DNA of 64,000 bases. It comes from Miltoncostaea marina (lineage in GTDB: Bacteria > Actinomycetota > Thermoleophilia > Miltoncostaeales > Miltoncostaeaceae). The notes under the pieces were generated by a model. The model worked only from the letters and a program-made list of their open reading frames with translations, searched no databases and was not told the DNA's origin. The position numbers and the translations under genes were made by a program. This document shows positions 53,920 through 63,443 of this stretch, one piece after another. The DNA lies in assembly GCF_018141525.1 (NCBI RefSeq), contig NZ_CP064655.1, positions 744,001 to 808,000 on the forward strand. Reading direction: 5' to 3'. How positions within the stretch are numbered: position 1 is the stretch's first letter; each line of letters begins with the position of its first letter.

Positions 53920-55104
53920 GTGAGCCTGAGCGAGCTGCGGGAGCGCCTGCGCCGGGTCCCCCCGGCGGCGGCGGACGCCGTCGTGGCGGCGGCGGTGGCC
54001 CTCGGCGTGTCGGTCGCGATCGCCGCGCGGCAGGAGCCCGACGCCGCCGAGCCGGACGCGCTGGCCTACCTCGTGGGCGTCGCCATCGCGGCCCCGCTGC
54101 TCGTGCGCCGTCGCCGCCCGCTGGGCGGCTTCCTGGTGTCGGCGGCGCTCGTGATGGCCTATCACGCGCTCGGGTACCCGGCGATCGGCCTCGCCGCCCC
54201 GCTCGCCGTGGGCCTCTACTCGGCCGCCCGGGCCGGCCGGGCGCTGCCCGCGCTGGCGGTGATGCTGCTGCTGGAGGTGAACGGCTTCGCCTACCAGGTG
54301 CTCGTGGAGGGCGGCTCCCTCGTCTCGGTGGTGGGGAGCCAGCTGATGATCGAGCTGCTGCTGATCGCCGCGCTGCTGCTGCTGGCCGAGGCGCTGCGCA
54401 GCCGGCGCGCCTGGATGGACGAGGTCACCGAGCGCCTGCGCCGCACGGAGGAGGAGCGCGAGCGCGAGGCGCAGGCGCGCCTGGAGGCCGAGCGGCGGCG
54501 CATCGCCCGGGAGATGCACGACGTCCTGGCCCACACGGTCGCCGTGATCGGCGTGCAGGCCGGCGTCGCCGCCGAGGCGGTCGCCGACGCGCCCGACGAG
54601 GCGCGCGCCGCCCTGGGCGTCATCCGCGAGAAGAGCCGCGAGGCGATGGCGGAGATCCGCGCCGCCGTGGGCGTCCTGCGCGAGCCCGGGGGGGCGGCGC
54701 CGCGCGCGCCCGCGCCGGGCCTCGCCCGCCTGGAGGACCTCGTCGGCGCCGCCGAGGCGGCCGACCTGCGCGTGGAGGTCAGCGTGTCGGGCCGCGCGCG
54801 CCCGCTGCCCGGCGCGGTCGACCTGACGGCGTACCGGATCGTGCAGGAGTCGCTGACCAACGTGCTGCGCCACGCCCGCGCGGGCGTGGCGCGGGTGGCG
54901 ATCGGCTACGAGCCGGGCGCGCTGGTCGTGGAGGTCGGCGACGACGGCGCGGGGCACGGCGGCCGCCCGCCTGCCGTCGGGCACGGCCTGGCGGGCATGC
55001 GCGAGCGCGCCGCGGCCCTCGGGGGGCGGCTGGAGGCCGGTCCGGGCGACGGCGCGGGCTTCCGGGTGCGCGCCTGGCTGCCGACCGCGGAGGGCCCGAC
55101 GTGA
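53920..55104 (+). CDS. NarL-type membrane sensor histidine kinase
   Basis: 394 residues. Four to six membrane helices (about 15-160), then a HisKA_3 dimerisation helix with RRRIAREMHDVLAHTVAVIG (H200) and an ATPase domain (TAYRIVQESLTNVLRHARAG, GHGLAGMRERAAALGG). It phosphorylates the LuxR-type regulator encoded next. TACGGT (53908-53913) ends six bases before the GTG; leaderless. Confidence 0.94.
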   Translation: MSLSELRERLRRVPPAAADAVVAAAVALGVSVAIAARQEPDAAEPDALAYLVGVAIAAPLLVRRRRPLGGFLVSAALVMAYHALGYPAIGLAAPLAVGLYSAARAGRALPALAVMLLLEVNGFAYQVLVEGGSLVSVVGSQLMIELLLIAALLLLAEALRSRRAWMDEVTERLRRTEEEREREAQARLEAERRRIAREMHDVLAHTVAVIGVQAGVAAEAVADAPDEARAALGVIREKSREAMAEIRAAVGVLREPGGAAPRAPAPGLARLEDLVGAAEAADLRVEVSVSGRARPLPGAVDLTAYRIVQESLTNVLRHARAGVARVAIGYEPGALVVEVGDDGAGHGGRPPAVGHGLAGMRERAAALGGRLEAGPGDGAGFRVRAWLPTAEGPT

Positions 55105-55766
55105 GCGTGCGGGTCGTGCTCGCCGACGACCAGACGCTCGTGCGCTCGGGCCTGCGCGCCCTGCTCGAGCGGGCCGACGACATCGAGGTCGTCGACGAGG
55201 CCGCCGACGGCGAGGGCGCCGTGGCCGCCGCCCGGGCCCACCGCCCCGACGTGCTGCTGATGGACATCCGCATGCCCGGCGTCGACGGCATCGAGGCCAC
55301 CCGGCGCATCGCGGCCGACGCCGGGCTGGCGTCGGTGCGGGTGGTGATGCTGACCACCTACGAGCTCGACGAGTACGTGTTCGAGGCGCTCTACGCCGGC
55401 GCGAGCGGCTTCCTGCTGAAGGAGATCGAGCCGGAGGAGCTGCGCGAGGCCGTCCGCGTGGTGGCCCGGGGCGACGCCCTGCTCGCGCCGAGCGTCACCC
55501 GCCGCCTCATCCGGGAGTTCACCGCACAGCCCGGCCGCCGCCGGCCGCCGCCGGAGGGGCTCGGCGAGCTCACCGACCGTGAGCGCGAGGTGGTGGCGCT
55601 GGTCGCGCAGGGCCTCTCGAACGCGGCGATCGCCGAGCGGCTCGTGATCAGCCCGGCGACGGCCAAGACCCACGTGAGCCGCGCGATGACCAAGCTGCAC
55701 GCGCACGACCGCGCCCAGCTCGTGGTGCTGGCCTACGAGACCGGGTTGGTGCGGCCCGCGCCGTAG
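55101..55766 (+). CDS. LuxR/NarL-family response regulator
   Basis: 221 residues. Receiver: RVVLADDQTLVRSGLRALLE, phospho-acceptor D55 in LLMDIRMPG, K in GFLLKEIEP. The C-terminal helix-turn-helix is LTDREREVVALVAQGLSNAA with ATAKTHVSRAMTKLHAHDR. GTG overlaps the kinase stop (GTGA). It likely acts on its own operon and on the MMPL gene through the repeated palindrome. Confidence 0.95.
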   Translation: MSVRVVLADDQTLVRSGLRALLERADDIEVVDEAADGEGAVAAARAHRPDVLLMDIRMPGVDGIEATRRIAADAGLASVRVVMLTTYELDEYVFEALYAGASGFLLKEIEPEELREAVRVVARGDALLAPSVTRRLIREFTAQPGRRRPPPEGLGELTDREREVVALVAQGLSNAAIAERLVISPATAKTHVSRAMTKLHAHDRAQLVVLAYETGLVRPAP

Positions 55767-55774
55767 GGCGCCCG

Positions 55775-55790
55775 TACCCCCGCCGGCGTA
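55775..55790. promoter_or_regulatory. second copy of the palindromic operator, before the MMPL gene
   Basis: TACCCCCGCCGGCGTA matches the site at 53845 at 14 of 16 positions and lies about 125 bases before the MMPL start. The pairing of a two-component system with a neighbouring transporter supports a shared operator. Confidence 0.55.
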
Positions 55791-55915
55791 GCGGGCCGCC
55801 GGGGGCCACCCCGCCGGGCGCAGCGCAGGTGACCCCCGCGCGACGACGACGCGGCGCGCCCCGGCGCCGACCATGACGGGCGGTCACGGTCACCGGACAC
55901 GGGAGGCACCCCGCG

Positions 55916-58084
55916 ATGCACGCACACCCGACGCCTGCAGGCGGCGCGCTCGGCGCGCTGACCCGGGCCGTCCTGCGCCACCGGCGCCTCGTGGCGGTGG
56001 CGTGGGCGGTCCTGGCGCTGGCCGGCCTGGCCGCCGCCGGCCCGGCCTCCGACGCGCTCGACGACGACTTCGCGATGCCGGGCAGCGCGGCCTACGCCGC
56101 CAACGAGCGCATCGAGCGGGCCCTCGGCTCGGGCGGCGGCTCGCCGGCGCTCGCGGCCGTGGTGCGGCTGCCCGCGGGAGCCGCGCCGGGCGACCCGGCG
56201 GTGCGCGCCGACCTGCGGGCCCTCGAGCGGCGCCTGGCGGCCGCCCTGCCGGGCGCCCGCGTGGCGTCGTACGGCTCGCTGCCGGACGACGCCCTGGTCG
56301 GCGACGACGGCCGCACGACCTTCGCGCTCGCGCACCTGCCGGCCGGCGCCGTGGGCGCGCAGGGCGCGGTCGACCCGGCGGCCCTCGCGGCCGCGAGGGG
56401 CGCGGCCGCCGGCTCGCGGGTGGCGGGCGCGCCGGTCGTGCTGACCGGCACGCCCGTGCTGCAGCAGGCGGCCGAGGACGAGGCGGGCGGCACGGGCGTC
56501 CTGGTGGAGACGCTGCTGGCCGGCGTCGCGGCGCTCGCCGTGCTGGCGTTCGTCTTCGCCTCGGCGCTCGCCCTCGTGCCGGCGGTGATCGCGGCGGTCG
56601 CCATCCCCACGAGCCTGCTCGCGGTCTGGGGGCTCGCCTCGCTGACCGACGTGAGCTCGATCGTGCTGTTCCTGGTCTCGCTGATCGGGCTCGGCATCGC
56701 GATCGACTACGCCCTGCTGGTCGTGACCCGCTGGCGCGAGGAGCGCGACGCGGGGGCGGGCGACGACGAGGCCGTGGCGGTCGCGATGGCGACCGCGGGC
56801 CGGGCGGTCGTGCTGAGCGGCGCCACCGTGGCGATCGGGCTGCTCGCGGCCGTCGCGCTGCCGGTCCCGTTCCTGCGCTCCATGGCGATCGGCGGCCTGC
56901 TGGTCCCGCTCGTGTCGGTGGCCGTCGCCCTCACCCTGCTGCCGGTGCTGCTGGCGACGATCGGCCCACGCGCCGACCGCCGCCGCCTGCGGCGCACGGA
57001 CCGGGCCGAGCGCCACTGGGCGGCGTGGGCGCGGCTCGTGCTGCGGCGCCGCTGGGCGGCGACGGCCGGCGGCCTGGCCGTGCTCGGCGCGCTGGCGGCG
57101 GTGGCGGGCGGCATGCTGCTGGGCCTGCCGGAGGCGGGCTCGCTCGACTCCTCGGGGCCGCCCCGGGCCGCCCTGCAGGCGCTCGAGCGCTCGGGCGTCG
57201 GCGCGGCGCCGCTCGCGCCGGTGGAGGTGCTCGCCCCCGCCGGCCGGGCCGAGGAGGTCGCCCGCGAGCTGGGGGCGGTGGAGGGCGTGCGCGGCGCGAT
57301 CGCGCCGCAGGGGGACGGCTGGCGAGCCGGCGGTCTCGCCGCCATCGACGTGCTGCCGGCGGTCGACACCAACTCCCGCGAGGGGCGCGAGGTCGTCGCG
57401 GCGGTGCGCCAGCGCGCCGGTGAGCTGCCCGGCGTGGCGGTGGGCGGCTCCACCGCGTTGGTCGAGGACTTCGTGGACGACGTCTACGGCGCGTTCCCGC
57501 TCATGCTCGGCCTGATCGCGGCCGTGACGTTCGTGCTGCTGGCCCGCGCGTTCCGCTCGCTGCTGCTGCCGCTGAAGGCGGTGGCGCTCAACGTGCTCTC
57601 GGTGGTCGCCGCGTGGGGCGCGATGACCGTCGTCTGGCAGCACGGCGCCGGCGCGGAGGCGGTCTTCGGCACGCGGGCGCCCGGCTCCATCGAGTTCTGG
57701 GTGCCCATGATGGTGTTCGCGTTCCTCTACGGGCTCTCGATGGACTACGAGGTGTTCATCCTCGCCCGCATGCGCGAGGAGTACGACGCCACCGGCTCCA
57801 CCGGCGAGGCGGTGGTGCGCGGCATCGCGCGCACCGGGCGGCTGGTGACGAGCGCGGCCCTGATCCTGTTCCTGGCGTTCGCCTCCATGGCCACGGCCGG
57901 GCCCGTCGAGGTGAAGGTGCTGGCGACGGGCCTCGCCGCCGGGATCCTGATCGACGCCGTGGTGGTGCGCGCGCTGCTCGTGCCCGCCGTCGTCTCGGTG
58001 ATGGGGCGCTGGAACTGGTGGCTGCCGCGCCCGCTGGGGCGGCTGCTGCGGGTGCCCGCCGCCGCGTCGACCGCGGGCCGGTGA
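55916..58084 (+). CDS. MMPL/RND-type membrane exporter
   Basis: 722 residues, about 12 membrane helices in two halves with extracytoplasmic loops. MMPL marks are GIAIDYALLVVTRWREE in the first half and GLSMDYEVFILARMREEYD in the second; both aspartates lie in proton-relay helices. Family members export lipids, peptides or drugs. GGGAGG lies nine bases before the ATG. The upstream two-component pair probably controls it. Confidence 0.93.
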   Translation: MHAHPTPAGGALGALTRAVLRHRRLVAVAWAVLALAGLAAAGPASDALDDDFAMPGSAAYAANERIERALGSGGGSPALAAVVRLPAGAAPGDPAVRADLRALERRLAAALPGARVASYGSLPDDALVGDDGRTTFALAHLPAGAVGAQGAVDPAALAAARGAAAGSRVAGAPVVLTGTPVLQQAAEDEAGGTGVLVETLLAGVAALAVLAFVFASALALVPAVIAAVAIPTSLLAVWGLASLTDVSSIVLFLVSLIGLGIAIDYALLVVTRWREERDAGAGDDEAVAVAMATAGRAVVLSGATVAIGLLAAVALPVPFLRSMAIGGLLVPLVSVAVALTLLPVLLATIGPRADRRRLRRTDRAERHWAAWARLVLRRRWAATAGGLAVLGALAAVAGGMLLGLPEAGSLDSSGPPRAALQALERSGVGAAPLAPVEVLAPAGRAEEVARELGAVEGVRGAIAPQGDGWRAGGLAAIDVLPAVDTNSREGREVVAAVRQRAGELPGVAVGGSTALVEDFVDDVYGAFPLMLGLIAAVTFVLLARAFRSLLLPLKAVALNVLSVVAAWGAMTVVWQHGAGAEAVFGTRAPGSIEFWVPMMVFAFLYGLSMDYEVFILARMREEYDATGSTGEAVVRGIARTGRLVTSAALILFLAFASMATAGPVEVKVLATGLAAGILIDAVVVRALLVPAVVSVMGRWNWWLPRPLGRLLRVPAAASTAGR

Positions 58085-59043
58085 GCCCGCGCGCCGCCCC
58101 GCCTGCGAGACTGCCCGCCTCACGGAGAGGGGGGACGACGACGCTCGACGACCGCATCGCCCTCGTGGCCGGCGCCACCCGCGGCGCCGGCCGCGGCATC
58201 GCGGTCGCGCTCGGCGAGGCCGGCGCGACCGTCTGGTGCACCGGCCGCACGACCCGCGACCGGCGCTCCGAGTACGACCGCCCGGAGACGATCGAGGAGA
58301 CCGCCGAGCTGGTCACGGCGGCCGGCGGCACGGGGATCGCCGTGGCGGTCGACCACCTCGACCCGGCCGCTGTCGAGGCGCTCGTGGCGCGCATCGACCG
58401 CGAGCACGGGCGGCTCGACGTGCTGGTCAACGACGTCTGGGGCGGCGAGAAGCTGTTCGCGTTCGACACGCCGCTGTGGGAGCACGACCTCGCCGACGGC
58501 CTGCGGATGATGCGCCTCGGACTCGACACCCACCTCATCACCAGCCACTTCGCCCTGCCGCTGCTCGCGCGCCGCCCCGGCGGCCTGGTGGTGGAGATGA
58601 CCGACGGCACCCGCGCCTACAACGACGCCAACTACCGCAACTCCGCCTTCTACGACCTGGTGAAGAACGCGGTCATCCGCCTGGCGTTCGCCCAGGCGCG
58701 GGAGCTCGCCCCCCACGGCTGCGCGGCGGTCGCGCTCACCCCCGGCTGGCTGCGCTCGGAGATGATGCTCGAGGCGTTCGGCGTGACCGAGGAGACCTGG
58801 CGCGACGCCCCCGAGCCGCACTTCGCGGCGATCTCGGAGAGCCCCCGCTTCGTGGGCCGCGCGGTCGCGGCGCTCGCCGCCGACCCGGAGGTCCGCCGGC
58901 GCAGCGGCGGCTCGTTCTCGTCGGGCGAGCTGGCCCGCGACTACGGCTTCACCGACATCGACGGCTCGCGGCCCGACTGCTGGCGCTACCTCGCCGAGGT
59001 GCAGGATCGCGGGCTGCCCGCCGACCCCACCGGCTACCGCTGA
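58081..59043 (+). CDS. short-chain dehydrogenase/reductase
   Basis: 320 residues. The NAD loop is ALVAGATRGAGRGIAVALGE, and LDVLVNDVWGGEKLF is the NxxG-like strand. A Tyr-x-x-x-Lys pair is at FYDLVKNAVIRLAFAQAREL. GTG 58081 overlaps the exporter stop (GTGA), but the first 20 residues are unusual. ACG near 58135 follows GGAG and would give the typical TTTLDDRIALVAG start. Confidence 0.88.
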   Translation: MSPRAAPPARLPASRRGGTTTLDDRIALVAGATRGAGRGIAVALGEAGATVWCTGRTTRDRRSEYDRPETIEETAELVTAAGGTGIAVAVDHLDPAAVEALVARIDREHGRLDVLVNDVWGGEKLFAFDTPLWEHDLADGLRMMRLGLDTHLITSHFALPLLARRPGGLVVEMTDGTRAYNDANYRNSAFYDLVKNAVIRLAFAQARELAPHGCAAVALTPGWLRSEMMLEAFGVTEETWRDAPEPHFAAISESPRFVGRAVAALAADPEVRRRSGGSFSSGELARDYGFTDIDGSRPDCWRYLAEVQDRGLPADPTGYR

Positions 59044-59118
59044 GCGCGCCGGCCGGCGCCCCGGACTCCCCGTGCGATGGGTGACCGCCGCGGCTCACAT
59101 GGGCGATCATCTGGCGCT

Positions 59119-59157
59119 GTGAGCCCCGCCCCCGCGCACCGCTCATCCACGGCGTGA
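59119..59157 (+). CDS. putative leader mini-ORF MSPAPAHRSSTA
   Basis: TCATCT (59107-59112) ends six bases before this GTG, and the frame ends in TGA at 59155-59157. The stop overlaps GTG 59154, the hsdR start (GTGA). It may couple hsdR translation to the leader, or mark one missing base. Confidence 0.35.
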   Translation: MSPAPAHRSSTA

Positions 59158-61934
59158 CCGACGGCCGCCTTGCGTACCTGACCCCCGAGGCGCGCGCCCG
59201 GGTGGAGATCGACCGCATGCTCGACGCGGCCGGCTGGGTGGTCCAGGACTACTCCCGCGCCGACCTGTCGGCCGGCCGCGGCGTGGCGGTGCGCGAGTTC
59301 GTGATGGCGCCCCCGCACGGGCGCGCCGACTACCTCCTGTTCATCGACGGCCGGCCGGCCGGCGTGATCGAGGCCAAGAAGGAGGGCGAGACGCTGACCG
59401 GCGTGGCGTGGCAGACGGCGAAGTACCTCGACGGACTGCCCGACCACGTGACGCCGGCGATCGAGGGCGTCCTGCCGTTCGTCTACCAGTCGACCGGCGT
59501 CGAGACCCGCTTCACGAACACGCTCGATCCCGAGCCCGCCTCCCGGCAGGTCTTCTGGTTCCACCGGCCGGCGACGCTGGCCGCTGCGCTCGACCTGCGG
59601 GTCCACCCGCGTGCGCCGACCCTCCGGCACCGGCTCCGCGAGCTGCCCGGGCTCGACGACGCGGCCCTTTGGCCGGCCCAGGCCCGCGCGATCCGCAACC
59701 TCGAGGAGTCGCTCGTCGCGGGCCGCCCGCGCGCGCTGATCCAGATGGCCACCGGGTCGGGGAAGACCTTCACGGCGGCGAACATCGCCTACCGGCTCAT
59801 CAAGCACGCCGACGCGCGGCGCATCCTGTTCCTGGTCGACCGGGCCAACCTCGGTCGCCAGACGCTGAAGGAGTTCCAGGGCTTCGTCACGCCCGGTGAC
59901 GGCCGCAAGTTCACCGACCTCTACAACGTCCAGCACCTGGCCTCGAACACCATCGACCCTGTGGCGCGGGTCACGATCTCGACCATCCAGCGCCTCTACT
60001 CGACGCTGCGCGGCGATCCCGAGCTGGACCAGGAGGTCGACGAGCACTCCTCCATGGAGCTGGTCCCTGCCGACCCGGTGCCGGTGGCCTACAACCCGGC
60101 GCTGCCGATCGAGGAGTTCGACGTGATCATCGTCGACGAGTGCCACCGCTCGATCTTCGGCGTCTGGCGGCAGGTCATCGACTACTTCGACGCCTTCGTG
60201 ATCGGCCTCACCGCCACGCCGAACAAGCAGGCGTTCGGGTTCTTCAACCAGAACCTGGTCATGGAGTACAGCCACGAGCAGGCGGTGGCCGACGGCGTCA
60301 ACGTCGACTTCGACGTCTACCGCATCCGCACGCAGATCACCGAGCACGGCGGCACGATCGACGCCGGCCTGGTGACGCAGTTCCGCGACCGCCAGACCCG
60401 GCGCACCCGCTGGGAGAAGCTCGACGACGAGGTCGAGTACGGCGCCGAGAAGCTCGACCGGGCGGTGGTGGCCCGCGACCAGATCCGGACCGTCATCCGC
60501 ACGTTCCGCGACCGCCTGTTCACCGAGATCTTCCCCGGCCGGACCAACGTCCCGAAGACGCTGATCTTCGCGAAGGACGACTCGCACGCCGACGACATCG
60601 TCCAGATCGTGCGCGAGGAGTTCGGCCGCGGCGACGACTTCGCCGTGAAGATCACCTACAAGGCGACCGGCCGCTCCACCGACGAGATGATCCGCGAGTT
60701 CCGCAACTCACCGATGCCGCGGATCGCGGTCACCGTGGACATGATCGCCACCGGCACCGACGTGCGGCCGCTCGAGTGCGTGTTCTTCATGCGGTCGGTC
60801 AGGAGTCGCACCTACTTCGAGCAGATGAAGGGGCGCGGCGTCCGGGTGATCGGCGAGACCGACTTCCGCGTGGTCACCTCGGACGCGCGGGCGAAGGAAC
60901 GATTCGTGATCGTCGACGCCGTCGGCGTGACCGAGACCGACCTGGTCGACACGCCGCCGATGGACCGCGAGCCGACGGTGCCGCTCGAGGCGCTCCTGCG
61001 CCGGCTCTCCTTCGGAGACCGCCGCCAGGAGGTGGTCTCGTCGATCGCCGCGCGCCTCGCGCGGCTCGACCGCCGCCTGACCGGTGAGGACCGCCGCGAC
61101 TTGGAGGGGCTCGCCGGCGGCCGCACCCTCGCCGACATCGCGCGCGGCATCGTCGAGGCGACCGACCCCGACCGCCAGATCGCGGCGGCGGGCGGCGAGG
61201 GCGCCACCGCCGACCGCCTCGCGACGGTCTCGCGGGAGCTGATCGACGCGGCCGTCGCGCCGCTCGCCTCCAATCCCGAGCTGCGCGAGCGCATCGTGGA
61301 GGTGCGCCGCTCCTACGAGCAGGTGATCGACGAGTTCTCCCGCGACGAGGTGATTGAGGCCGGCTACTCCAAGGACGCCGCCGACCGCGCCCGGGCGACG
61401 ATCACCTCGTTCGAGCGCTTCATCGAGGAGCACCGCGACGAGATCACCGCCCTGCAGGTGCTGTACAGCGCGCCCCATCCGCAGCGCCTGACGTTCCGGC
61501 AGGTCAAGGAGCTCGCCCAGGCGATCGGCCGCCCGCCGCACGCCTGGACCCCGGACCGCCTCTGGGCCGCCTACGAGGCGCTCGACGGGTCGAAGGTGCG
61601 CGGCTCCGGATCGCGGGTCCTCGCCGACGTCGTCTCGCTGGTGCGCTTCGCCCTCCACCAGGAGGACGAGCTCGTGCCCTACCCCGAGCGGGTGCGCGAG
61701 CGCTTCGAGGCCTGGCTACTCCAGCAGGAGAACGCCGGGCGCACGTTCACCGACGAGCAGCGGGCCTGGCTGGGGCGCATCCGCGACCACGTCGCCGCCT
61801 CGCTCGGCGTGGAGGTCGACGACTTCTCGTACACCCCGTTCGTGGAGCACGGCGGGCTCGGGAAGGCGGCCGAGGTCTTCGGCGGCGAGCTGCGCCCGCT
61901 GCTCGATGAGCTGAACGAGGCGCTCACCGTATGA
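59154..61934 (+). CDS. hsdR: type I restriction endonuclease subunit R
   Basis: 926 residues. An N-terminal nuclease (DYLLFIDGRPAGVIEAKKEG, the PD-(D/E)xK pair) is followed by the helicase motor: Walker A MATGSGKTFTAANIAYRL (about 198-206), VDECHRSIFGVWRQ (DECH), IGLTATP and FEQMKGRGVR (motif VI). HsdR cuts DNA far from its target after translocation. It starts at GTG 59154 and overlaps hsdS by ATGA. Confidence 0.96.
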   Translation: MTDGRLAYLTPEARARVEIDRMLDAAGWVVQDYSRADLSAGRGVAVREFVMAPPHGRADYLLFIDGRPAGVIEAKKEGETLTGVAWQTAKYLDGLPDHVTPAIEGVLPFVYQSTGVETRFTNTLDPEPASRQVFWFHRPATLAAALDLRVHPRAPTLRHRLRELPGLDDAALWPAQARAIRNLEESLVAGRPRALIQMATGSGKTFTAANIAYRLIKHADARRILFLVDRANLGRQTLKEFQGFVTPGDGRKFTDLYNVQHLASNTIDPVARVTISTIQRLYSTLRGDPELDQEVDEHSSMELVPADPVPVAYNPALPIEEFDVIIVDECHRSIFGVWRQVIDYFDAFVIGLTATPNKQAFGFFNQNLVMEYSHEQAVADGVNVDFDVYRIRTQITEHGGTIDAGLVTQFRDRQTRRTRWEKLDDEVEYGAEKLDRAVVARDQIRTVIRTFRDRLFTEIFPGRTNVPKTLIFAKDDSHADDIVQIVREEFGRGDDFAVKITYKATGRSTDEMIREFRNSPMPRIAVTVDMIATGTDVRPLECVFFMRSVRSRTYFEQMKGRGVRVIGETDFRVVTSDARAKERFVIVDAVGVTETDLVDTPPMDREPTVPLEALLRRLSFGDRRQEVVSSIAARLARLDRRLTGEDRRDLEGLAGGRTLADIARGIVEATDPDRQIAAAGGEGATADRLATVSRELIDAAVAPLASNPELRERIVEVRRSYEQVIDEFSRDEVIEAGYSKDAADRARATITSFERFIEEHRDEITALQVLYSAPHPQRLTFRQVKELAQAIGRPPHAWTPDRLWAAYEALDGSKVRGSGSRVLADVVSLVRFALHQEDELVPYPERVRERFEAWLLQQENAGRTFTDEQRAWLGRIRDHVAASLGVEVDDFSYTPFVEHGGLGKAAEVFGGELRPLLDELNEALTV

Positions 61935-63223
61935 GTGGGCTGCCACCGGGGTGGGTCTTGGCAAGGCTCGACGACTGCTGCGCGGTGACGCTGGGGCAGT
62001 CGCCTCCGGGACGATCATTCAATACGGAGGGGAACGGCTTCCCGTTCTTTCAAGGCAAGGCGGAGTTCGGCGCCCTGAAGCCCACCGTGAGAAAGTGGAC
62101 GACCGAGGCTATTCGCCTGGCTGAGGAGGATGCGGTCCTGCTCTCCGTCCGTGCGCCAGTCGGGCCCGTCAACCTGGCTCCGAGTGACTGTGCCGTCGGG
62201 CGCGGCCTGGCGGCGCTGTCCCCGCTTGGTGGCATCGATAGCCGGTACCTGCTCTACGGCATGCGCGCGACTGCCCACCTGTTGGCGCGACAAGCTACGG
62301 GCAGCACCTTCCCGGCCGTCAACGGTCATCAGGTGCGTGGGCATCCGTTGCCGATGGCACCGTTAGTAGAGCAGCGACGGATCGTCGCGGCGATCGAGGA
62401 GCAGTTCTCGCGGCTCGACTCCGCGGACGGCTCGCTCCTGGCCGCCAAAGCGCGACTCGAGCTCCTTCGATCAACGGTCATGGGGGTCACGACCCGCGAG
62501 GACTGGCCATGGACGATGCTCGGCGAGATCGCCGATGTCGTCGGCGGTGTGACCAAGGACTCGAAGCGTCAGTTGGACCCCCGCTTCGTGGAAGTACCGT
62601 ATCTGCGAGTCGCGAACGTGCAGCGTGGGTTCCTCGACCTGGCAACGGTCACCACGATCCGCGTCGCTCCCGAGCGGGCGGCGGCACTGGAACTCTTGCC
62701 TGGTGACGTGCTCTTCAACGAGGGCGGTGACCGCGACAAGCTCGGGCGGGGTGCGGTTTGGAACGGAGAGCTCCCCGGGTGCATCCACCAGAACCATGTC
62801 TTCCGCGCCCGCCTGGCGGAGGGGTTCGAGCCGAAGTTCGTCTCCCTGCACGGCAACACCTTCGGCCGCCGCTGGTTCGAAAAGAATGGCCGGCAGACGA
62901 CGAATCTGGCGTCGATCAGTCTCGGGGTCCTCCGTCGGTTCCCCGTTCCGGCCCCGCCGCTCGACGAGCAACGTCGCATCGTGGACGAGGTCGAGGCTCG
63001 GCTTTCGGTGATCGACGACATGCTTGCAGCGATCGACGGCGCGACCGGGCGGAGCGCCGCCCTCCGCCGCGCGATCCTCGAGTGCGCCTTCCGTGGCGAG
63101 CTGGTTTCCCAGGACCCGTCCGACGAGCCGGCCTCTGTCCTGCTGGAGCGCATCCGCGCGGAACGGGCGGCTGCGCCGCCGCGCCGCCGTCGCGCGGCCC
63201 GAGCGCCGGCCCGGACGGGCTGA
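61931..63223 (+). CDS. hsdS: type I restriction specificity subunit
   Basis: 430 residues with two target-recognition domains and the conserved repeat phrase LVEQRRIVAAIEEQFSRLDS and LDEQRRIVDEVEARLSVIDD. It fixes the DNA sequence recognised by the HsdR/M complex. The gene is visibly less GC-rich than its neighbours and contains a TTA leucine codon at 62363, which suggests horizontal origin or recombination of the recognition domains. ATG overlaps the hsdR stop. Confidence 0.94.
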   Translation: MSGLPPGWVLARLDDCCAVTLGQSPPGRSFNTEGNGFPFFQGKAEFGALKPTVRKWTTEAIRLAEEDAVLLSVRAPVGPVNLAPSDCAVGRGLAALSPLGGIDSRYLLYGMRATAHLLARQATGSTFPAVNGHQVRGHPLPMAPLVEQRRIVAAIEEQFSRLDSADGSLLAAKARLELLRSTVMGVTTREDWPWTMLGEIADVVGGVTKDSKRQLDPRFVEVPYLRVANVQRGFLDLATVTTIRVAPERAAALELLPGDVLFNEGGDRDKLGRGAVWNGELPGCIHQNHVFRARLAEGFEPKFVSLHGNTFGRRWFEKNGRQTTNLASISLGVLRRFPVPAPPLDEQRRIVDEVEARLSVIDDMLAAIDGATGRSAALRRAILECAFRGELVSQDPSDEPASVLLERIRAERAAAPPRRRRAARAPARTG

Positions 63224-63230
63224 CCGCCCG

Positions 63231-63443
63231 ATGCGGTTCAGCAGGCACGCCCGCAACGGGATGCGGCTGTATCGCGTCACCGAGCGCGACGTGGAGGGCA
63301 TCGTGGCGAACCCCGCTGAGACGGGCCAAGATGAGCGGGGCAACGACGTGTTCGTCGGGTTCGTCGACGGACGGAGGATCCGGGTCGTGTTGGCGGCCGA
63401 CGACCCCGGCTTCGTGATCACGGTGCACGAGAGGAGGGCGTGA
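63231..63443 (+). CDS. DUF4258-like protein
   Basis: 70 residues. RHARNGMRLYRVTERDVEG and DDPGFVITVHER fit the DUF4258 RelE-like fold, commonly a predicted toxin. It starts eight bases after hsdS and overlaps the DUF2283 gene. With it the pair looks like a toxin-antitoxin module, but no toxicity is shown by sequence alone. Confidence 0.75.
   Translation: MRFSRHARNGMRLYRVTERDVEGIVANPAETGQDERGNDVFVGFVDGRRIRVVLAADDPGFVITVHERRA

Noticed and set aside
55733-58123. A 796-residue open frame on the minus strand across the MMPL gene
   Set aside because: It is rich in Gln, His, Arg and Gly as expected of an antisense frame to GC-rich coding sequence, and the MMPL protein on the other strand is clearly real.
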